Shown: positions 1 through 6,411, numbered from the stretch's first letter. The stretch: DNA of 20,611 nt from Baffinella frigidus (GCA_026770585.1 MU647228.1:108676-129286), one strand, 5' to 3'. Program-made: numbers and translations. The notes: generated by a model from the letters alone, not told the origin.

Positions 1-11
1 CCCCTACGCGA

Positions 12-102
12 TAAGACCTAGGACCCTACGGTAGACAATCCGTGGGGACATAGGGGGGGTTCCTACGGATAAGGTGACGGAAAGGTGGCCCGATTTGGGC
101 CG
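12..102 (+). repeat. Dispersed repeat, copy 1 (inverted copy at 5872-5955)
   Basis: This ~90 bp block with the palindromic motif ACCCTACGGTAG reappears reverse-complemented at 5872-5955 with only scattered substitutions and a few small indels. It belongs to a wider set of elements in the window built around GCCTACGGTAGGC (11661-11800, 12346-12400, 13294-13396). It has no coding potential that I trust; the minus-strand open frame across it is a shadow of the repeat. Confidence 0.7.
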
Positions 103-197
103 AAAATGCCTTCGTAGCCCGCTGTGTGGCCAAACCCCACCCCCCACCAGGTGCGCATGAGGAGCCCACTCCAGGCCCTTGGGTAGGGTATTCCATG

Positions 198-343
198 CTC
201 GTTCTGTGTGGTTAGTCAACCGCCGTTCGGGGAACTCCTGTGCGCACCTCCGACTTTGGGGTTCGGATTTAGCGTTTGGATTTTTGGGTTCTCGCACCTC
301 CGATGAGCACGGACCCGTCCGGAGAGAAGTGCAGCGCCGCCAC
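198..343 (-). CDS. WD40-type blade exon(s), minus strand
   Basis: The minus strand reads VAALHFSPDGSVLIGG (exon 298-343), a textbook WD40 strand pattern with an FSPDG turn. The acceptor CTCCAG lies at the very end of a long TC microsatellite that would serve as the polypyrimidine tract. A GT donor follows at 297/296, and the next CACAG acceptor at 240-238 would resume as GVPRTAVD before a stop, giving a 60 bp intron (238-297). The 46 nt exon is short, and the downstream part (to about 198) is weak. The neighbouring direct repeat CGCACCTCCGA (244 and 294) suggests that the intron arose by a local duplication. Confidence 0.5.
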
Positions 344-347
344 CTGG

Positions 348-751
348 AGAGAGAGAGAGAGCGAGAGTGTGTGTGTGTGAGAGAGAGGGAGGGAGAGAGA
401 GAGAGGGGGGGAGGGAGGAATCGAGAGAGAGCGAGAGAGCGAGAGAGAGAGAGAAAAAAAAAGAGGGAGGGAGAGAGAGAGAGAGAGGGGGGGAGGGAGG
501 GATCGAGAGAAAGAGCGAGAGAGCGAGAGAGAGACAGGGAGGGAGGGAGGGAGAGATATAGAGAGGGAGAGAGTCAGTGAGCGAGCGAGAGAGAGAGCGA
601 GAGAGAGAGCGAGAGAGAGAAAGAGCGAGAAAGAGAGAGAAAGTGAGCGAGCGAGAGAGAGCGAGAGAAAGAGTGAGCGAGCAAGAGCGAGAGCGAGAGC
701 GAGAGAGAGAGAGAGCGAGCGAGAGAGCAAGAGAGAGCGAGAGAGAGAGAC
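348..751. repeat. GA/TC microsatellite, ~400 bp
   Basis: Almost pure (GA)n with GAGC, GAGG and GT interruptions. On the coding (minus) strand it is a 400-base polypyrimidine tract that stops exactly at a CCAG acceptor. The long Arg/Glu or Ser/Leu open frames through it are artefacts of the repeat. Confidence 0.95.
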
Positions 752-775
752 ACTGTTGTTAATACCAACAGGGTA
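745..775 (-). other. Short duplicated segment, possible exon end
   Basis: This ~30 bp is nearly identical to 1183-1212. In both copies the minus strand has CCCTGTTG followed by GTATT, a possible donor, and both lie beside GA repeats. The 1198-1240 copy is read below as a WD40 exon end. This copy is shorter (RLIPC) and may be a truncated duplicate. Confidence 0.35.
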
Positions 776-838
776 TTAACCGTCTGGATAGAGAGAGACT
801 CGCTCGGTCTCAGTCTGTTGGGCATCGTTGATTTGGTG

Positions 839-1037
839 CCACGCCAGGTCATAAAAGAGAATTTCAAACGCAACGTTTCACGCTCAACGTGTTAACGTAC
901 CTTATCCTGGTACAGGTTCTTAATAATCCGGTAAAGGGCTCCAATTCCCAACACGTTTGGAGTGTTTCCCCTTTGATAATCAACTTTGCTCGTAGATCGT
1001 GCAGTGAAATGAAATTTCGACTTGTGACCTGGCGTGG
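839..1037. mobile_element. Foldback element, CCACGCCAGGTCA ends
   Basis: Thirteen-base terminal inverted repeats, CCACGCCAGGTCA at the left and TGACCTGGCGTGG at the right, bound ~200 bp with a second, weaker inverted match inside (GAATTTCAAACG / CGAAATTTC region). There is no coding content. It is a non-autonomous MITE-like element with no other full copy in the window, although CCACGCCAG also ends the 8641-8757 element. Confidence 0.65.
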
Positions 1038-1197
1038 ATCCTGGCTCTTTTCCGCTCCAACGTTGAGGAATTTGTACCGCAAATCCAGCATGTCAACTTG
1101 AGAACAGCCGGTGAACCCGAGTGAGGCCGAGCTAGAGAGAGAGAGTCGTGTGTCAAGCAGGGTATGCGGTATCAAAGGAAGAGACTGTTGTCAATAC

Positions 1198-1240
1198 CAA
1201 CAGGGTATGAGGAACACCAACTTGCGAGTCTCCCATGCGA
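1198..1240 (-). CDS. WD40-type blade exon end (VAWETRKLVFLIP)
   Basis: Read as (G)TC GCA TGG..., the minus strand gives VAWETRKLVFLIPC. This resembles the d-strand and tail of a WD40 blade and the confident exon at 16310-16402 (RVYDAASGRLRFLIGH). A TTGCCAG acceptor precedes it and a GTATTG donor follows. The exon is 43 nt. The alternative is a conserved repeat fragment, since part of it recurs at 745-775. Confidence 0.35.
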
Positions 1241-1258
1241 CTGGCAACGAATCTCATG

Positions 1259-1406
1259 TGAAAACGGTTTTAACTTGAATCTGTCTTAATTTCAAACCGT
1301 TTTGGGAATCAATAAAAATTACTGCGCGAATGCTTTAACTTTAATAATAAAGATCATGTGTGGTAAATTTCATTGCCCAAAGGGTTTAAATAAAAACCGT
1401 TTTCGT
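1259..1406. mobile_element. Foldback element with shared TTACTACACAA-type core
   Basis: The outer arms GAAAACGGTTTTAA and the TAAAAACCGTTTTC end are inverted, and CAAACCGTTTTGGGAATCAA repeats the motif inside. The core (AAAAATTACTGCGCGAATGCTTTAA ... GTGGTAAATTTCATTGCC in outline) is the same core seen at 4008-4153, 10630-10773, 15332-15468 and 15556-15727, whose outer arms differ. Confidence 0.65.
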
Positions 1407-1407
1407 A

Positions 1408-1495
1408 TTAAATCCGGGGAGGGCTTCTAACCGGACGATGACTAAACCGGGCACGAGCTGTACCAGGAAGAGGAAAGGTTTGGTCATCCAGAGGG
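1408..1495 (-). CDS. Continuation exon after introner (PLDDQTFPLPGTA...)
   Basis: The minus strand is open as S-PLDDQTFPLPGTARARF and on to a stop at about 1408. It joins in frame to the 1661-1754 exon if the element 1496-1660 is spliced out (AG|C phase). I do not recognise the peptide. Because it runs into a foldback on its other side, the true 3' boundary is uncertain. Confidence 0.35.
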
Positions 1496-1660
1496 CTCGG
1501 CACCCGACCACCAGCCCTCACAGTGGGACCAAATCGACGGTTTTCGATTTCCCAATTCCTATGGAAAATGGCTCCACCACAGGCGAATTCGCCTGGCTGC
1601 CCGGTCAAATCTGGGATTTTCAAATCGACGATTTGGTCCCGCCATGAGGGTTGGTTGGAC
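1496..1660 (-). mobile_element. Introner-like foldback, GT-AG, family B copy 1
   Basis: On the minus strand the element begins GTCCAACCAACCCTC and ends GGTGGTCGGGTGCCGAG, so its own ends supply GT and AG. CCACCAGCCCTC / GAGGGTTGGTTGG and the inner CAAATCGACG / CGTCGATTTG are inverted. A CGAG duplication flanks it, although CGAG may be part of the element end because copy 2 also has it. Removal joins ...FSHT to SPLDD in frame. The second copy is 1918-2072. Confidence 0.6.
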
Positions 1661-1754
1661 CTCGTGTGTGAAAACCTTGTCTTTGGAATCACTTCGCTCA
1701 AGTACATCCGGACCTGTTGGTCGTCAATAACGAACCGTCGCTCTCTCTCTCTCT
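1661..1754 (-). CDS. WD40-type exon (RRFVIDDQQVRMYLSEVIPKT)
   Basis: The minus frame gives RFVIDDQQVRMYLSEVIPKT then RFSHT up to the GTCC donor of the adjacent element. The paralogous exon at 13691-13800 reads EFFIDDQLVRIHL, and the one at 2073-2131 ends PKTGFAHK at the same donor. These independent matches make the frame credible. The 5' end runs into (AG)n; the likely acceptor is CCTTAG at 1756-1755, which would translate part of the microsatellite as ERERER. Confidence 0.55.
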
Positions 1755-1774
1755 CTAAGGCTGGAGAGTGATAA

Positions 1775-1912
1775 CCACTTAGCAGCCACGGGGGCTTCAC
1801 GGATACAGTCCATCTAAACGATTTGTACTAGAATCTTATCCATTGCCCTGGAACCTAACCGGGATTCCACCATGGATTCAAGGTGAAAAGGTCTTCGCTC
1901 GCTGCCAAGTGG
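1775..1912. mobile_element. Foldback element, CCACTTAGCAGCC ends (copy 1 of 3)
   Basis: The ends CCACTTAGCAGCCAC and GCTGCCAAGTGG are inverted. The interior (CGATTTGTACTAGAATCTTA, then CCATTGCCCTGGAACC) is shared with 7773-7911 and 18792-18904, which are reverse-complemented relative to it. It lies head to tail with 1918-2072 with about 5 bp between them. Confidence 0.8.
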
Positions 1913-1917
1913 TAGGG

Positions 1918-2072
1918 CTCGGCAGCCGACCACCAGCCCTCACAACTGGACCAAATCGTCGATTTTAGAGCGTAGATTCACCCTTGCACAGACCCCGGAT
2001 CTGGGGTCTCTGCAAGGGCAAATCTCAAGTGTAAAATCGATGATTTAGTCCAACCGGGAGGGTTGGTGGGAC
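1918..2072 (-). mobile_element. Introner-like foldback, GT-AG, family B copy 2
   Basis: The minus strand starts GTCCCACCAACCCTC directly after a coding CACAAG and ends GGTCGGCTGCCGAG, the same termini as 1496-1660. Inner inverted repeats include GACCCCGGATCTGGGGTC. The interior otherwise differs from copy 1, so the conserved parts are the ends and the splice signals. Confidence 0.6.
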
Positions 2073-2131
2073 CTTGTGTGCGAAGCCTGTCTTTGGACAG
2101 TCCTCGGCCGGTCCGCTCAGCTCCGCCAGCT
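2073..2131 (-). CDS. Probable exon (LAELSGPAEDCPKTGFAHK)
   Basis: The minus strand reads AG-CTG... as LAELSGPAEDCPKTGFAHK, bounded by an ACACAG acceptor preceded by CCCTAAACCC repeats and by the GTCCCACC donor of the 1918-2072 element. Its last residues match the 1661-1754 exon (PKTRFSHT), also ending at a GTCC donor of the same element family. The length is 59 nt, phase 1 to 0. It is probably part of the same repeated blade family, though no WD motif shows in this piece. Confidence 0.5.
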
Positions 2132-2135
2132 CTGT

Positions 2136-2395
2136 GTAGGGTTTGGGGTTTGGCGTTTAGGGTTTACTGTTTGGTGTTTGGTGTTTGGTGATTGGTGATT
2201 GGTGTTTGGTGTTTCAGGTTACGGGTTTCTGGTTTCTGGTTCCTGGTTTCTGGTTTCTGGTTTCGGGCTTAGGGTTTAGGGTTTAGGGTCTAGGGTTTAG
2301 GGTTCAGGGTTTAGGGTTTAGGGTTTAGGGTTTAGGGTTTAGGGTTTAGAGTTTAGGACTTAGGGTTTAGGATTTAGGGTTTAGGGTTTAGGGTT
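2136..2395 (+). repeat. TTTAGGG heptamer array with variants
   Basis: TTTAGGG units grade into GTTTGGT and GTTTCTG variants at the left side. The array is interstitial rather than a chromosome end, since unique sequence and exons lie on both sides. It is placed as an intron of the minus-strand exons. Confidence 0.95.
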
Positions 2396-2516
2396 AAACC
2401 AGGAGTTTGAATGATCCATGCACCGCTGTACCACATGCGGAAAAGAGGGTTTATCTCACCAAGACTCAACCCTGAGGGTTTATTCGTGGTGAAATTTACT
2501 ACAGGCGACATATCAC

Positions 2517-2606
2517 TTACTTACTTACCAACTAACTAACTTAGTTACTAATCAACTAACTAACCAACTCACTCACTCACCCACTCACCCACTCACTCAC
2601 TCACTC
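2517..2606. repeat. ACTT / ACTC / ACTA tetranucleotide tract
   Basis: Runs of CTTA, CTAA and ACTC units. The tract is bracketed by the direct repeat CTACAGGCGACATAT at about 2502 and 2724, so the whole ~220 bp (tract plus partial foldback) may be a single insertion or duplication. Confidence 0.8.
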
Positions 2607-2654
2607 TTGTAAAATATCGTAAAAGCCTTGAAACATTTTAAATGGACACTTCTG

Positions 2655-2722
2655 GTTCAAATAAAACCCGGAAAACCGGAAAACCGCACGTCCAAAACGG
2701 ACAACAATTACCGCACACGCTC
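2655..2722. mobile_element. Partial arm of the 19.8 kb foldback family
   Basis: GGAAAACCGGAAAACCGCAC... through CAACAATTACCGCACACGC matches one ~60 bp arm of the complete foldback at 19799-19998. Upstream bases (TTTTAAATGGACACTTCTGG) match its loop. Only one arm remains here. Confidence 0.75.
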
Positions 2723-2769
2723 TACAGGCGACATATCCTGATCTGGTCAACTTCGGGTGGCTGGTGGAA

Positions 2770-2982
2770 CCACTCGAGGCTAGAAATGTGACTATTTTAA
2801 AACAGGGATTCCTGTGTAAGTGAAGAAAAAATAGACGTGTAGTAATTTTCACACGCATAGGGGCGTTTGGTCATGTAGCTGGGGGGGGGAATTCCCCCAG
2901 CTACGTGACCAAGCCTGCCCGTGACTGGTACTAGATTTAACAACCCCACATTTAAAATGCTCCCTCCTCCAGCCTCGAGTGG
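2770..2982 (+). mobile_element. MITE family A, copy 1 (CCACTCGAGGCT ends)
   Basis: One of four copies, ~210 bp, with 12-base inverted ends CCACTCGAGGCT / AGCCTCGAGTGG. Shared internal blocks are GTGACTATTTTAAAACAG, a GTAATTTTCACAC block, GGCGTTTGGTCA, a central palindrome flanked by GTAGCT / AGCTAC, then CGTGACTGGTACTAGATTTAA. No coding capacity, so it would be non-autonomous. It abuts the 2984-3164 element, separated by one base. Confidence 0.9.
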
Positions 2983-2983
2983 A

Positions 2984-3164
2984 CCACACGAGGCTATCCA
3001 TGCGAACAGATTCATAAGTCAACTATTGGATTATTGCCCAGAAAACACACCAAAAGTCAGCATTTGATCACGTTTCCGTACGGACATCCGTACGGAAACG
3101 TGATCATTCCCCCACAAATTTTAAAATGTCCTTTTATTCTGTTCGCATGGATAGCCTCGTGTGG
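2984..3164. mobile_element. Foldback element with 27-bp perfect ends
   Basis: The ends CCACACGAGGCTATCCATGC... (2984-3010) are perfectly inverted at 3138-3164. The core is a perfect 20-base palindrome arm pair (3065-3084 and 3087-3106, GATCACGTTTCCGTACGGA). The first 12 bases differ from MITE family A by a single base, so the two share an end signal. On the minus strand it starts just inside a GTGAGT donor of the 3174-3247 exon. Confidence 0.85.
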
Positions 3165-3173
3165 GAAACTCAC

Positions 3174-3247
3174 GCTCTTGGAGGATTTCGTCGTACTCGA
3201 TCTCATCGACGCCGTTTTCGATCTGGCTGACATCCACGCACGTGCAC
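3174..3247 (-). CDS. Probable exon (CTCVDVSQIENGVDEIEYDE...)
   Basis: The minus strand gives CTCVDVSQIENGVDEIEYDE then ILQE. It is bounded by a CTTGTAG acceptor and a near-consensus GTGAGTTT donor, in 74 nt. The peptide is acidic and I do not recognise it. The upstream intron contains the TC microsatellite of 3296-3440; the downstream intron would start with two consecutive mobile elements. The good splice signals are the main support. Confidence 0.55.
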
Positions 3248-3295
3248 CTACAAGAAAAGATTATGGTTTCAGTCCAAATCACCGCCGAAGCCCAG

Positions 3296-3440
3296 AGCGA
3301 GCGAGAGGGAGAGAGAGAGCGAGCGAGAGAGAGAGAGAAAGGAAGGCAGAGAGAGAGAGAGAGAGAGAGAGTTTGTCTTCGAGAGAGAGTTTGTCTCTCT
3401 CCGTGAGAGAGAGAGAGTTTGTCTTCAAGAGAGAGAGTTT
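3296..3440. repeat. GA/TC microsatellite
   Basis: (GA)n with GAGTTTGTC(T/C)TC interruptions occurring three times. On the minus strand it is again the pyrimidine side that precedes an exon acceptor, as at 348-751. Confidence 0.9.
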
Positions 3441-3603
3441 GTCCCTCTCCGTGTGGACAGTACCGAGGCGGGCCTGTCGTAAGGCTCATGGACGTTTGGA
3501 CCACTCATCTCCAGGCTTGAGATTAACAAAGAAGAAGAAAGAAGGACCTGCACAGTTGCTAAAGTTCATGTTTTGGTACGATGGCCGTCAACTTTTACCG
3601 ATC

Positions 3604-3647
3604 CTTCTTCTTCTTCTTCTTCTTCTTCTTCTTCTTCTTCTTCTTCT
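3604..3647 (+). repeat. CTT trinucleotide microsatellite
   Basis: About 14 uninterrupted CTT units. The surrounding 3450-3960 has no exon that I can support; it contains mildly AT-rich sequence next to the exon at 3961-4007. Confidence 0.95.
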
Positions 3648-3960
3648 ACATTACTCTCGATACAGGTCCTAAATCAGGCCCTTGAGCCTTGAGTCGAGTG
3701 ATACAAAAGTTTATGAGCCTGAAGAAACGGGCCCGCCTCAGGGACAAGAGCTATAATGGTTTACCGATCCAACTCGCGTTCGCCTGGTGGTCCAAACAAA
3801 GGTCAAATCCGCCGCATTTCATCATGAGTCTGGTCCAAACCACCTTGGAAGCCAACAGTGCTGGACTCGCACCTTCTACATTTTAATTACCAACATCAAT
3901 ATTTATTATAACAGATTCATTGGTATCTTGATAAGTGATTTCAAAATTGTTATTGTTCTC

Positions 3961-4547
3961 CCCGTTCTGGCCGGGGTGCTCTTGAACGGACCACAGAAGC
4001 TTAGAACCTCATCCGGGGAAACCCATTTTTCTTTCATTTCCTGGCACAACGAAAATTACTACACAAATCGTTTTTGTAAGTAATATTAAAGCATTTGTGT
4101 GGTAATTTTCGTTGCCAGGAAATAAAAGGAAAACAGGTTTCCCCGGATGAAACCAGCCCCCTCGCCACCGACATTCCAGAATTCGAGCGCCATCCGTGCC
4201 ATCTTCGGGGTGGGATTTGTGCTATGGTAAAGCTATGTCGAGGCTAAGATATAAAAATCCACCCTTACGATAGATAACACACACCGGAGTCTAATCTGGG
4301 GACATGTTTAATTCACACAAAAATGGATCCCTATGTGTTCATAGGAGTTGGAAGAAGATTAATTAGAGCCCTAATTAAATTTAATTAGGGCAGAATCCGG
4401 TTTGATAGTCTATTTTCTTTTAAATTGAATATGTTCCCGGATGAAGTCTCACCCGTGCTTGCCGGTGTGGCCTTCGGCGGACCACACAAGCTTTGAAGCA
4501 GCCCCCTTGTTTCTGAACACTCCGACCGTCCCGTCTTCCCAGCCTAC
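3961..4547 (-). CDS. Four-exon WD40 segment split by two introners
   Basis: Best gene model in the window, minus strand. Exon a 4453-4547: VGWEDGTVGVFRNKGAASK then LVWSAEGHTGKH. Exon b 4269-4290: LRCVLSI. Exon c 4154-4202: MARMALEFWNVGGEGA. Exon d 4007 down to about 3961: GSKLLWSVQEHPGQNG. Phases agree at every junction (GG|A, ATC|ATG, G|GT). Donors are GTGAGA, GTAAGG and GTTTCA; acceptors are GCAG, TTAG, GAAG and GATGAG. LEFWNV...SKLLWS...EHPG is a typical WD40 d-strand plus tail, and exon a repeats it (GAASKLVWSAEGHTG), so these are two successive blades. Beyond 3961 the frame stays open (ENNNNFEITYQD) to a stop at about 3885, but the sequence turns AT-rich and may be intron. Confidence 0.65.
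4008..4153 (-). mobile_element. Introner-like foldback, GT-AG, GGTT duplication
   Basis: The minus strand starts GTTTCATCCGGGGAAACC and ends GGTTTCCCCGGATGAG. The inverted arms continue through TTCCTGGCA / TGCCAGGAA and ACGAAAATTACTACACAAA. AACC (plus strand) is duplicated at 4005-4008 and 4151-4154. Excision of 146 bp joins GGEGA to GSKLLW, completing a WD40 blade. Its TCATCCGGG end is shared with 4291-4452, 15079-15221 and 15332-15468. Confidence 0.75.
4291..4452 (-). mobile_element. Introner-like foldback, GT-AG, AGACT duplication
   Basis: The minus strand reads GTGAGACTTCATCCGGGAAC ... CCCAGATTAG. The inverted ends are TCATCCGGGAACATATT and the mirrored ACATGTCCCCAGA. AGTCT is duplicated at 4288-4292 and 4445-4449. 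Removal of 162 bp joins GKH-G to LRCVLSI in frame. A relative lies at 12914-13050 (shared CGGTTTGA(C/T)AG(G/T)C(C/T)ATTTTC block) and another, inverted, at 5764-5975. Confidence 0.65.
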
Positions 4548-4553
4548 CTGCTC

Positions 4554-4800
4554 AGGGTTTAGGGTTCAAGGTTTAGGGTTTAGGGTTTGGGGTGTAGGCT
4601 TAGGTTTTAGGGATTTGGGTTTAGGTTTGAGGTGTAGGGTTTAGGTCCAAAGAAGGGTCGAATTGGCCCCTTGTGTCTGAACACTCGGACCGTCCCGTTT
4701 TAGGTTTCGGGTTTTGGGTTTTGGGTTTTGGGTTTAGGTTTTTGGTTTTTGGGTTTAGGGTTTAGGGTTGAGGGTGTTCTCTGCAGGGTTTAGGGTTTAG
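4554..4800 (+). repeat. TTTAGGG-type array with embedded exon fragment
   Basis: Degenerate TTTAGGG, TTTGGGT and TGTAGGG units. The embedded island 4645-4698 is described separately. Confidence 0.9.
4645..4698 (-). pseudogene. Truncated WD40 blade fragment (GTVRVFRHKGPIRPFFG)
   Basis: The minus strand reads GTVRVFRHKGPIRPFFG, paralogous to GTVGVFRNKGAA of the 4453-4547 exon (about 28 of 31 bases identical over the shared part). Both ends run straight into heptamer repeats with no splice signals, so it looks like a duplicated fragment stranded in the array, or an exon overrun by repeat expansion. Confidence 0.6.
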
Positions 4801-4845
4801 GCTCGAGGGCGCTGGCGTCAGACTCTGGCCACACTTTGAACAACC
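4799..4845 (-). CDS. WD40-type exon fragment (GLFKVWPESDASALEP)
   Basis: The minus strand reads (G)LFKVWPESDASALEP after an ACACACAG acceptor. FKVWPES fits a WD40 d-strand. No donor is visible before the CCTAAACCC array begins, so the 3' end may be truncated. A short similar piece (AACCTGTGTGTCCTTCGG) sits at 7224-7242. Confidence 0.4.
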
Positions 4846-4927
4846 CTGTGTGTCTTGCGGATGGCCTACCGCAGGGTCCCAAGCATGATTCCCTTAGGGG
4901 TTATTCACGAAATCCCTCGTCAGGGTA

Positions 4928-5043
4928 GACGGCCTAATTCCGGCGTCAATCTATTGACAGCATTCCGTAGGGGTGCTACTGTATTCAATACGGAATGGTG
5001 ATACGGAATGCCGGCATTAGGTTGACGCCGGAATTAGGCCGTC
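4928..5043. mobile_element. Foldback element with 21-bp perfect ends
   Basis: The ends GACGGCCTAATTCCGGCGTC(A) are perfectly inverted, and a second nested pair GCATTCCGTA / TACGGAATGC lies inside. 116 bp. No other copy in the window. Confidence 0.8.
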
Positions 5044-5147
5044 CGGATCAACTTCTAAAAGAGGTTTTACGAAGGCACTAGTAGATTTCAACAAAGGTCA
5101 GCCTGGACTGGCCAAAGTAAGGTGACTGCAGGCTACCACGAAAGTAA

Positions 5148-5255
5148 GGTTTAGGGTTTACTGTTTGGTTTCGGGTTTCGGGTTTCGGGTTTCGGGTTTC
5201 GGGTTTCGGGTTTCGGGTTTCGGGTTTCGGGCTTAGGGTTTAGGGTTTAGGGTTT
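5148..5255 (+). repeat. TTTCGGG heptamer array
   Basis: Eight or more near-perfect TTTCGGG units between TTTAGGG units. The homogeneity of the C variant indicates local expansion rather than random decay. The same variant dominates 10236-10433. Confidence 0.95.
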
Positions 5256-5274
5256 GGCTGAGGGTTCGGCTGAC

Positions 5275-5324
5275 CGCGAAGCGTGTTCCGTCGTCTGAAA
5301 TGGCGAGCGCGGGGGCGGAAGACT
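5275..5324 (-). CDS. WD40-type exon (ALAISDDGTRFA), duplicate 1
   Basis: The minus strand reads SSAPALAISDDGTRFA between a TTGAG acceptor and a GTCAGC donor, 50 nt. It aligns base for base with the exon at 5445-5494, with identical boundaries and phase; six codons differ synonymously. ALAISDDGTRFAV matches the b-c strand turn of a WD40 blade. Confidence 0.6.
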
Positions 5325-5364
5325 CTCAACACATGTCGTTGACGCTTTGTACCAAGCAATTATC

Positions 5365-5446
5365 AATCAGTACCACGCAAATAAACGGACCGATCTGCGC
5401 ACCACAATCAGTACCACGCAAATAAATGGAACGATCTGGCGTACCG
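5365..5446. repeat. 41-bp tandem repeat, two copies
   Basis: AATCAGTACCACGCAAATAAA... is repeated with a 41 bp period and four or so differences, lying between the two duplicated WD40 exons. Confidence 0.85.
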
Positions 5447-5494
5447 CGAAGCGTGTGCCATCGTCCAAGATAGCGAGAGCGGTTGCGCGAGACT
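5445..5494 (-). CDS. WD40-type exon (ALAILDDGTRFA), duplicate 2
   Basis: The minus strand reads SRATALAILDDGTRFA between a TTTTCAG acceptor and a GTACGC donor. The 170 bp distance to its twin, with the same 50 nt length, same phase and mostly third-position differences, argues for two protein-coding exons in a tandemly duplicated gene or gene segment. Confidence 0.6.
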
Positions 5495-5763
5495 CTGAAA
5501 ACACGCGAGCGTTGATGAACGCCTTGATCTGAGCGCCCGTGCCTGCAACGGAGCATGCTATCTTACGGGTAAAATTCGCTATCTTAGCCTCTATGTACAT
5601 CGTTACCACAGCGCAACAATCACCGCTAAGCTAGCACTGAGTACAATCGATTGTTGGGAAAGGCCTTGATCTTGGGGCCCGTACCTGCAGGGGTTGAGGG
5701 TTTGGGGTTTAGGGGTTAGGGGTTAATGCACCCCCATATGCTGAACACCAACCCTCAAGCTCA

Positions 5764-5975
5764 TCCGGAAACATGTTTAATTTTCAGATGACGAAAATGG
5801 ACTGGCAAACGGAATTCCAGCCCTACTGAAATTCATTTAGGGTCCTAATTAAGCTTGGTCCAACTCCTATGACAAATCGGGCCATCTTTCCGTTACCTTG
5901 TCCGTAGGAACCCCCCTATGTCCCTACGGGCTGCCTACCGTAGGGTCCTAAGGGATCATTTGAACATGTTCCCGG
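5764..5975. mobile_element. Foldback of the TCATCCGG family with a nested insertion
   Basis: The left end TCATCCGGAAACATGTTTAAT and the right GAACATGTTCCCGGA are inverted, as in 4291-4452. The right half is interrupted by the 5872-5955 copy of the repeat at the window start, so one element has inserted in another. Confidence 0.65.
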
Positions 5976-5989
5976 ATTGGCGCGTGGCA

Positions 5990-6130
5990 AAGAGTCCCAC
6001 CACGCCAGGATCATCAAAACATCCACTTTTGACATCTTTCATGGGAAACCCCTTGAATCCTTAAGTCAACCACGTCAGATCTGACGTGGATAAGGCGTCG
6101 GTTTTCCTCGATCAATCTGGTGTGGCACGC
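5990..6130 (+). mobile_element. Foldback element, inverted copy of 8641-8757
   Basis: CCACGCCAGGATC... CTTTTGACATCTTTCA ... CTTAAGTCAAC ... GGATAAGGCGTCGGTTTTCCT is the reverse complement of 8641-8757 with about 80-85% identity by eye. Inner palindrome CCACGTCAGATCTGACGTGG. Confidence 0.8.
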
Positions 6131-6230
6131 CTCTTAGCTTACAATTACCCGCTTAACTCAGCTGTGTTGGGAATCCGAACGTCGTAAAGAAGCTCAAGGA
6201 GGCAAGGCTTGATTTTCAAGCAACTTAATT

Positions 6231-6354
6231 TCGGACCAAGACAGAATCTGTCCCGCTATCTTAGGCTCCCCACGCGGAAGGTAAGGGTGTATATGCTATT
6301 TTAGGCATCAAATGATGCTGTCTTACGCCTTTTCATCAGGACCGATTCTGGTAC
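6231..6354 (+). mobile_element. Foldback element (inverted copy 12150-12281)
   Basis: It begins TCGGACCAAGACAGAATCTGTCC and ends GGACCGATTCTGGTACG. The interior CACGCGGAAGGTA ... GGCATCAAATGATGCTGTC is almost identical to the reverse complement of 12150-12281, so both copies moved recently or are conserved. Confidence 0.85.
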
Positions 6355-6411
6355 GTTCCTTCATAAAATTGCTATCAGCTGCAGCGCTGCCTACGCCCGA
6401 ACCCCCAGACC

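Noticed and set aside
179-762. Long open frames rich in Arg/Glu or Ser/Leu
   Set aside because: They are translations of the GA/TC microsatellite in several frames on both strands, with no other coding sign.
2136-2395. Chromosome end (true telomere)
   Set aside because: TTTAGGG arrays occur in many places, in both polarities and with exons and elements on both sides, so they are interstitial.
2984-3164. CRISPR array or repeat-spacer structure
   Set aside because: Repeats in the window are inverted pairs, microsatellites or heptamers. No regularly spaced direct repeats with unique spacers and no cas genes.
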